Source: Clostridia bacterium
Lineage (GTDB): Bacteria > Bacillota > Clostridia > Oscillospirales > UBA644
Assembly: GCA_017427285.1 (NCBI GenBank)
Contig: JAFRTE010000043.1
Span: forward strand, 1-64,000
Reading direction: 5' to 3'
DNA length: 64,000 nt
The notes under the pieces: generated by a model
What the model was told of the DNA's origin: nothing
Seen by the model: only the letters and a program-made list of their open reading frames with translations
Databases searched by the model: none
Program-made: the position numbers and the translations under genes
Shown here: positions 59,215 through 64,000 of the stretch, piece after piece
How the letters are laid out: each line of letters begins with the position of its first letter
Numbering within the stretch: position 1 is the first letter of the stretch

Positions 59215-60609
59215 TCAGTCACCCACGTCAAGATGCTCGAGAACGCTCTTTTTTTCGATCATCTTTGAGTCGCCGTGTTTAACGAAAAGCATTGTTGTAA
59301 ACGAGAAAAGGACGAAAAGCACGCCGAACGGGAAAAAGACGTATCTCATGCCGATAATATCGTAAAGAAAGCCGGAAAGGATGGGCGCGACGATCTGAGC
59401 GGCCATGGAGGCGGTGTAGTAATACCCGGTGTATTTACCGGTATCGCCGTGTTTTGCAAGCTCAACGACCATGGGAAAGGAGTTTACGTTGATCGTAGCC
59501 CAGCCGACGCCGGCAAGAGCAAATACGGGATACATGATGATCTGAGGCGTTTCGGGGGTAATGAAAACGCCGATGAAAAACGCGGTGGCAAGGATAAGTA
59601 CTCCGGCAAGAATAGTCTTTTTTCTGCCGAATTTCGATGAAATCAGCCCGACGGGGATATAGGAAACGATTGCCGCCGCCTGAGCTACGATAAGAGTTAA
59701 ATTAAAGTCAAAACCGAGAATATTTGTTGCATAAACGGAATATTTGCTTGTAATGGAATTATAACCGATAAACCACAGCGCAACTGACGCGAGAATAAGG
59801 ATAAGCGAGCGAAATTCTGCGGGAGAAAGCTTATGTTTTTCTCCGGGATTCTCGGGCTCGTCGGATATTCCGTATTCGGAGGACTGTTTTTCCATCTCCT
59901 CAGCCCACTTCTTTTCCCTGACGAAAACGAGGAAAATAACGAAACCGAGAAGCATCACTGCGCTGACTGCTCCGATATAGCCGATATAAGGCATATATGC
60001 GTTTTCTTTCTTTGACGTTGCGAAAACGATGCCGAGAATAAGTACGGTTATTCCGCCTGCGGAGCCCATAAGATTGATCACCGCATTCGCCTTGGAGCGC
60101 AGAGGTTTCGGGGTCACGTCGGGCATGAGAGCGACGGCGGGAGAGCGGAAAGTTGCCATAGCGACAAGAACGACAAGCAGAGTTGCAAGAAAACCTATAA
60201 GGGGCAGAGGATTGGAAAGAGTAAGCTCGTAAGTGGTCTTTAAAATAAATTCCTCCGTTCCCTCTTTTGCAAGCTCGGGGATGTTTTCCGCTATTACAAA
60301 CGAGAGCTGATAATTATCGATAAATGAAAGAGCCATAAAAGAAACGGTCGCAATTATAGTACCGATAAAAATGAACGGTGTGCGTCTGCCGAACTTAGAG
60401 TTGACTTTATCGGATATCGCGCCGAAAATCGGGAGCATAAACACGGCGAGAATATTGTCAAGAGACATTATTACGCCGGAAAACGTCTGGGGAAGTCCGA
60501 AATGGTTTGTTAGAATAAGCGGGACTATGGCGTCGTATGCCTGCCAGAATGCGGAAATCAGGAAAAACGCCATTCCCACAAGGATAACTCGCTTGTAATT
60601 TAGCTTCAT
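59215..60609 (-). CDS. MFS transporter (GPH/SLC45-like)
   Basis: 464 residues with 12 helices. The loop 2-3 motif GAISDKVNSKFGRRTPFIFIG is typical of major facilitator and glycoside-pentoside-hexuronide/sucrose-type carriers; the same motif recurs in the second half (GLISSKFGRKKTILAG). A charged cytoplasmic loop of about 45 residues separates the halves. Substrate is unknown; sugars are likely by family. First gene of an operon with the GDPD-MsrA fusion. AAGGAAG precedes the ATG. Confidence 0.82.
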   Translation of the reverse strand: MKLNYKRVILVGMAFFLISAFWQAYDAIVPLILTNHFGLPQTFSGVIMSLDNILAVFMLPIFGAISDKVNSKFGRRTPFIFIGTIIATVSFMALSFIDNYQLSFVIAENIPELAKEGTEEFILKTTYELTLSNPLPLIGFLATLLVVLVAMATFRSPAVALMPDVTPKPLRSKANAVINLMGSAGGITVLILGIVFATSKKENAYMPYIGYIGAVSAVMLLGFVIFLVFVREKKWAEEMEKQSSEYGISDEPENPGEKHKLSPAEFRSLILILASVALWFIGYNSITSKYSVYATNILGFDFNLTLIVAQAAAIVSYIPVGLISSKFGRKKTILAGVLILATAFFIGVFITPETPQIIMYPVFALAGVGWATINVNSFPMVVELAKHGDTGKYTGYYYTASMAAQIVAPILSGFLYDIIGMRYVFFPFGVLFVLFSFTTMLFVKHGDSKMIEKKSVLEHLDVGD

Positions 60610-60649
60610 GATATCTTCCTTTCGTAAATACTTTATTTTGTTTATAGCA

Positions 60650-61330
60650 TCAAATTTCCGTTTCCATGCCGTCGAAGGCGACGGAAACGCCGAACTGCCT
60701 CATTCTTTCGCAAAGCGTTTCATGGTCCGTATGAAGGGTGCGCGCCATATGGCTTATGCAAAACGAACCGACGTATTTTTCGAGCGATTTTTTCATTTCG
60801 AGAACCATATAAAGATTGTTATGCTCGAAAATGCGGTAATCGCCGTCTATAAAGCCGACAGTTGCGTCAAGAACGGCAAAATCGGGGCGCAACTGTTTTA
60901 TTGCCTGAACCTCGGGGTATAAAAGCCATGCACCGTCAAGTCCGTAAAAAAGCGTTTTTTCCCCGTCTGATATAATGAAGTGGACGGGCGACTCAGCGGT
61001 GGAGTGATTTGCGGCGTATGCCCTGACGGTGTATTTTCCGACCGCTTTTTCTTCGTTTGCGGCAAACGGGATAAAGACAGCGCCGTTTTTTTCGAGCTTT
61101 GAAACCGTTTCTTCGCAGAAATGATCGGAATGAGGATGAGTATTTATAATATACCTGATATCCTGCGGATCGATTTTAAATTCGTCAAGCGCGTCAAAAA
61201 CGCAGGGATTCGGGTCTATAAGAAGCGCTCTGTCTATAAGCGCGGATGAAAGTCTGCGATATTCTTTTGCGCCTTCCGGTTTTTTGGCGGGCCAGTCTGC
61301 GGCTCCCGTGCCTAAAAAAATTATTTTCAT
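60650..61330 (-). CDS. MBL-fold metallo-hydrolase (PhnP-like)
   Basis: 226 residues. KIIFLGTGAADWPA is the typical first strand, and HPHSDHF is the zinc motif HxHxDH. Later ligands lie in AANHSTAES, LDATVGFIDGD and SHMARTLHTDHE. It resembles PhnP/RNase Z-like phosphodiesterases; the substrate is not identifiable. It may be followed in the same transcript by the MFS operon. Confidence 0.8.
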   Translation of the reverse strand: MKIIFLGTGAADWPAKKPEGAKEYRRLSSALIDRALLIDPNPCVFDALDEFKIDPQDIRYIINTHPHSDHFCEETVSKLEKNGAVFIPFAANEEKAVGKYTVRAYAANHSTAESPVHFIISDGEKTLFYGLDGAWLLYPEVQAIKQLRPDFAVLDATVGFIDGDYRIFEHNNLYMVLEMKKSLEKYVGSFCISHMARTLHTDHETLCERMRQFGVSVAFDGMETEI

Positions 61331-61360
61331 ATTTTACCTTCCTGTATTTTTACGGATAAA

Positions 61361-62143
61361 TCATTCTTCCGACTTTTTTTGCAAAAAAATTCGTTTCAGC
61401 GCATTATAAATAAGATAAATAAGCATTTCAACTGCGAAAAAGATTATAATATTCAGAAACGGCATGATATACACGGCTATGCTTTTATCGAAAATACCGA
61501 ACGGGTCGCAAGTAACGAAAAACCAGTTGAAATCCGCAGAGTACTTGCCCGCCGCTCCGGTATAAAGCAGATTGCCGAGCAGCGCCCAAAGTGTCATGCC
61601 GACAAGGACGGCAAGGTCTTTGTGACACTTTTTGAAGGAAAGGCCTTCGCTGTCAAAAACGACGGTGAGAAAACCGTATGCTGTCATTATGCCGTGAAAA
61701 AGAAGCGTTTGTATTACGCGGTAGGTAAACGGATGGACGGCATGCCACATTACGCCCGCGGGATAAATAAGATAAACGAGGTTTGAAATAAACCCGAGAA
61801 GGGCGAAATTCGTTTTGTATTTTACGAAAAAGCGGGTATGTCTGCTTAAAAAGCACATAACGCACATCGCCGTGCAGATATGGAACGGAAGCTTTTCGAT
61901 ATCGATTTCTTCGTATGCAAACGGCATAAGGAAGAAATCCGCGATATAAAGCCCGAAAGCGACGGAAATAAAGGCGCTGCAGGTTTTTTCTCTGACGCCT
62001 GCGCTCTTTTTTGCAAGAAAAACGCAGACAATTGCGATAACGGCGAATATGAAAAGCATGAAACAGATATGAAAAAGTCCGAAACACGTAAAAATGTCGC
62101 CGCCCTTACGGTCGCAAAGAATTCCGTGAATGAAAGAATACAA
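61361..62143 (-). CDS. YwaF-like membrane protein (TIGR02206 family)
   Basis: 260 residues, about seven helices. The blocks LPFHICTAMCVMCF and IYPAGVMWHAVHPFTYRVIQTLLFHGIM match the YwaF/TMEM164 group, where conserved His residues lie within the membrane. TMEM164 acts as an acyltransferase in animals; the bacterial function is unproven. TTG start with GGAGGGGG 9 nt upstream. First gene after its promoter, 31 nt before the MBL gene. Confidence 0.75.
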   Translation of the reverse strand: MYSFIHGILCDRKGGDIFTCFGLFHICFMLFIFAVIAIVCVFLAKKSAGVREKTCSAFISVAFGLYIADFFLMPFAYEEIDIEKLPFHICTAMCVMCFLSRHTRFFVKYKTNFALLGFISNLVYLIYPAGVMWHAVHPFTYRVIQTLLFHGIMTAYGFLTVVFDSEGLSFKKCHKDLAVLVGMTLWALLGNLLYTGAAGKYSADFNWFFVTCDPFGIFDKSIAVYIMPFLNIIIFFAVEMLIYLIYNALKRIFLQKKSEE

Positions 62144-62173
62144 ATTATTTCCCCCTCCGATATCTTTTTCATT

Positions 62174-62202
62174 ATTATATCAAAAAACAGTAAAAAAAGC
62201 AA
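62174..62202 (-). promoter_or_regulatory. Promoter of the YwaF-like/MBL genes
   Basis: Minus strand TTGCTT (62202-62197), 17-nt spacer, TATAAT (62179-62174), about 31 nt before the start codon. Confidence 0.7.
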
Positions 62203-62242
62203 GAGTAAAATAGCGATTCGGATATTTTCGGATAAAAGAAAA

Positions 62243-62262
62243 ATCCTGCGGAAAGGCAGGAT
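62243..62262 (-). terminator. Second hairpin terminator downstream of tRNA-Gly
   Basis: ATCCTGC-6 nt-GCAGGAT followed by TTTTCTTTT on the minus strand. It lies after the terminator at 62315-62345, as a backup. Confidence 0.6.
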
Positions 62263-62314
62263 CGGAAAAGGACAAAATACAGATATGAATTCAACTTTAC
62301 GGAGTGAATTCAGA

Positions 62315-62345
62315 CAAAAAAAATCCGTCCTTTCGGACGGATTTT
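62315..62345 (-). terminator. Terminator of tRNA-Gly
   Basis: AAATCCGTCC and GGACGGATTT pair around a 4-nt loop, with T8 on the minus strand. It starts right after the tRNA's CCA end. Confidence 0.85.
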
Positions 62346-62346
62346 C

Positions 62347-62420
62347 TGGAGCGGGTGACGGGAATCGAACCCGCACAACTAGCTTGGAAGGCTAGGGTTC
62401 TACCACTGAACTACACCCGC
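62347..62420 (-). tRNA. tRNA-Gly (TCC anticodon), CCA encoded
   Basis: Minus strand. Acceptor GCGGGTG/CACCCGC, D-arm AGTTCAGTGGTAGAAC, anticodon stem CTAGC/GCTAG with loop CTTCCAA, T-arm GCGGG-TTCGATT-CCCGT, discriminator T, then CCA at 62347-62349. Confidence 0.95.
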
Positions 62421-62431
62421 AATGCTTAACT

Positions 62432-62460
62432 ATTATATTACAAACGGCGGGAAATGTCAA
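62432..62460 (-). promoter_or_regulatory. Perfect consensus promoter of tRNA-Gly
   Basis: Minus strand TTGACA (62460-62455), 17-nt spacer, TATAAT (62437-62432), 12 nt upstream of the tRNA. Confidence 0.88.
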
Positions 62461-62476
62461 GGTGTATTTTGTAAAA

Positions 62477-62494
62477 TTTTCGTGAACACGAAAA
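62477..62494 (-). terminator. Possible terminator of pyrE
   Basis: TTTTCGTG-TT-CACGAAAA followed by TTTTAC on the minus strand. Short and AT-rich, about 25 nt after the pyrE stop codon. Confidence 0.45.
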
Positions 62495-62519
62495 CAGTCC
62501 CGCAAAAAAACGGTCGAGA

Positions 62520-63179
62520 TCAGTATTCGACTCCGTAATCGGCACGGTATTTTTTCATTGCGTCAAGATACTCCTCGCCTGGAACGGCTCCGCTTTCGAT
62601 TGCTGCGATTATATCGTTTATGTTTACTATTGAATATACGTCAACGCCGAAATCACGCTTTGCGGACTGAACCGCGCTGAGATCGCCTTCAAGGGCTCTT
62701 TCCATACGGTCGACCGTAATAACCATACCGGCGATGTTTATATCCGCTGCCTGTCTGAGCTTGGGAAGGACTTCTCTGAGAGCTTTGCCGGAAGTCATAA
62801 CGTCTTCGATAATAATAACGTTATCTCCGTTTTTAAGCTTTGTACCGACAAAATCTCCGCCTTCGCCGTGGTCCTTCGCCTCTTTGCGGTCGAAGCAGTA
62901 TCCAACTTCAACGCCGTATTTGCCGTAAATAGCCTGAGCGGCGCAGACGGCGAGCGGGATGCCTTTATAAGCGGGGCCGAAAAGAACGTCTGCGGAAAGT
63001 CCGTTTTCGGTTATGCAGTCCGCATAAAAACCGCCGAGTTTTGCAAGCTGGGCGCCTGTGCGGTAATTTCCCGTATTGATAAAATACGGCGCTTTGCGTC
63101 CGCTTTTCAAAGTAAAGTCGCCGAATGTCAGAACGCCGCATTCGGTCATGAATTTTACGAATTGTTCTTTGTTTGTCAT
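62520..63179 (-). CDS. pyrE: Orotate phosphoribosyltransferase
   Basis: 219 residues. PRPP motif VIIIEDVMTSGKAL, flexible loop with FDRKEAKDHGEGG, and FTLKSGRKAPYFINTGNY at the N-terminus. Converts orotate and PRPP to OMP. An in-frame extension to 63239 runs through the promoter, so the ATG at 63179 (AGGAAAG upstream) is chosen. No other pyrimidine genes are adjacent; a PyrK-like protein lies at 40591. Confidence 0.95.
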   Translation of the reverse strand: MTNKEQFVKFMTECGVLTFGDFTLKSGRKAPYFINTGNYRTGAQLAKLGGFYADCITENGLSADVLFGPAYKGIPLAVCAAQAIYGKYGVEVGYCFDRKEAKDHGEGGDFVGTKLKNGDNVIIIEDVMTSGKALREVLPKLRQAADINIAGMVITVDRMERALEGDLSAVQSAKRDFGVDVYSIVNINDIIAAIESGAVPGEEYLDAMKKYRADYGVEY

Positions 63180-63210
63180 ATTATACGTCTTTCCTGTTTT
63201 TCTTGCTTCG

Positions 63211-63239
63211 AGTATAACACAGCCCGAAGATTTTGTCAA
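63211..63239 (-). promoter_or_regulatory. Promoter of pyrE
   Basis: Minus strand TTGACA (63239-63234), 17-nt spacer, TATACT (63216-63211). The 63240-63397 stretch beyond it is AT-rich and holds TATAAT at 63330-63335, a possible -10 for the rightward lipoprotein gene, without a good -35. Confidence 0.82.
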
Positions 63240-63397
63240 CCGTTTTTTTAAAGGGGCCGAATTTTTTGCGAAAAAGACAAGTTTATATTTTTTTAAATTA
63301 TTTTTTATTTTTTCGGAACTTATTTGGATTATAATCGTCTAAGAAGACATAAAACGGAAATCATCAATAATTTTATCCGATCAAATGGAGGAAAAAT

Positions 63398-64000
63398 ATG
63401 AAACTGCATAAGAAAGCAGCGGCTTTAATGCTCGTTGCGGCAATGATCGGCACGTTAGCCACGGCGTGCGCGACCGTTTCCGAAGAACCGGAAAAAACGG
63501 TCGATGAGGAACCTGCCGATGAGACTGTTTTGAACCAAACCGCAGAAACCGCAGCGGCAACAAGCTCAAAGGGAAGCGTTACAGAATCGTCGGTAAACGT
63601 TGAAGAAGAAGTCAGGGAGGAGTTTGCCGAAGATATGGCATACGAAATAGTTGAAGAGCCTGCCGTAGGTATGGGATACCCGTCGGTGACATACCCGGGT
63701 TACGTTGCTTCAACGCCATCTACGGAAATAACGGATCAGGCGGAGCTTGACGCCAAGCTTGCGGAAATAACGCTTCTTGTAAGAAACACTGTAGATATCG
63801 GTGACGAATACACCACTTTCAACGGCAATTTTTCAGACAGCGTTACTCACCGTATGTGGTATCTTTACTGGTCCAACGATGAAAACGACATAAACGTGAC
63901 TGCCGCCGAAGACGGAACGGTCATAAACTACAACAAGTATTATCATAAAAACAACGCAAATAAATACGGAACATACAACAGATTTTACAATCCGAAATTC
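63398..64000 (+). CDS. Lipoprotein with YcdB/YcdC-like domain, 3' end outside the window
   Basis: The frame is open from ATG (63398; ATGGAGG upstream) to the right edge, at least 201 codons. The signal peptide ends in the lipobox LATAC (Cys24). An acidic, low-complexity Glu/Thr/Ser-rich stretch (about 27-90) then acts as a spacer. From about 110, LAEITLLVRNTVDIGDEYTTF...MWYLYWSNDENDINVTAAEDGTVINYNKY resembles the YcdB/YcdC repeat (alpha helix, then beta hairpin with W-x-L-x-W-S and a turn). Function is unknown; surface exposure is expected. Confidence 0.75.
   Translation, partial: MKLHKKAAALMLVAAMIGTLATACATVSEEPEKTVDEEPADETVLNQTAETAAATSSKGSVTESSVNVEEEVREEFAEDMAYEIVEEPAVGMGYPSVTYPGYVASTPSTEITDQAELDAKLAEITLLVRNTVDIGDEYTTFNGNFSDSVTHRMWYLYWSNDENDINVTAAEDGTVINYNKYYHKNNANKYGTYNRFYNPKF

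Noticed and set aside
1-64000. CRISPR arrays, insertion sequences, prophage, toxin-antitoxin or defence islands
   Set aside because: No regularly spaced direct repeats with unique spacers, no transposase, integrase, phage or defence genes were recognised; the window is mainly housekeeping and biosynthetic.

Overview
The window looks like chromosome from an anaerobic, probably gut-associated Bacillota of class Clostridia, likely an uncultured lineage. The pointers are a complete Rnf complex (rnfCDGEAB) plus an NfnAB pair, the Bacillus-like block lysine decarboxylase–holB–ricT–trmN6–rsmI, a DUF1292 protein, a 6S-like RNA, purine-rich ribosome binding sites, and promoters close to the TTGACA-17-TATAAT consensus. 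No oxygen-respiration genes are seen. Apart from the first ~0.8 kb, which is richer in G+C at third codon positions, composition looks even and there is no prophage, insertion sequence or CRISPR array.

Layout. 1-1.1 kb: 3' part of a serine beta-lactamase family gene, then a string of small hairpins. 1.1-4.5 kb: an M16C peptidase lipoprotein with an SLH-like tail. 4.6-10.3 kb (minus strand): a glycan operon (GH106-like enzyme, GH2 enzyme, membrane protein) behind a perfect consensus promoter. 10.3-15.9 kb (minus): nfnB-nfnA, a sialic-acid-lyase-type aldolase, and an acyl-CoA synthetase with an XRE-cupin regulator. 16-20.7 kb (plus): a BadF-type sugar kinase, a YigZ protein and purE-C-M-N. 20.7-27.6 kb: rnfCDGEAB, an unannotated 52-residue membrane protein and a ferredoxin-ASKHA protein. 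27.6-32.8 kb: decarboxylase, holB, ricT, a small 2[4Fe-4S] ferredoxin, trmN6, rsmI. 32.8-36.4 kb: zinc-ribbon membrane protein, mntP, a MATE pump, tRNA-Glu, tRNA-Met, DUF1292, 6S-like RNA. 36.4-41.3 kb: lepA, methyltransferase, DUF2156, hslO, pyrK-like.

41.4-48.8 kb is a tightly overlapping histidine operon (hisZ-hisG fusion, D, C, B, H, A, F, I, E). 48.9-56.3 kb is a shikimate/phenylalanine operon (aroF, aroB, aroA, aroC, pheA, aroE-aroK fusion, aroQ). Together they encode most of the route from PRPP to histidine (histidinol-phosphatase is not seen) and from PEP plus erythrose-4-phosphate to phenylpyruvate. 56.3-63.2 kb (minus): a second MATE pump, an MFS transporter with a GDPD-MsrA fusion, an MBL hydrolase, a YwaF-like protein, tRNA-Gly and pyrE. 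The right edge cuts a lipoprotein gene.

The strongest find is in front of aroF: a promoter, a 28-codon Phe-rich leader ORF, and mutually exclusive 1:2, 2:3 and 3:4 pairings ending in a terminator. This is the architecture of a ribosome-mediated phenylalanine attenuator of the enterobacterial pheL type, here on a whole shikimate operon in a Clostridia-like genome. Other items worth attention are the HisZ-HisG and GDPD-MsrA fusions, the hidden small protein between rnfB and the ASKHA gene, competing hairpins downstream of the ferredoxin, and the GATGT-linked hairpin array near the left edge.
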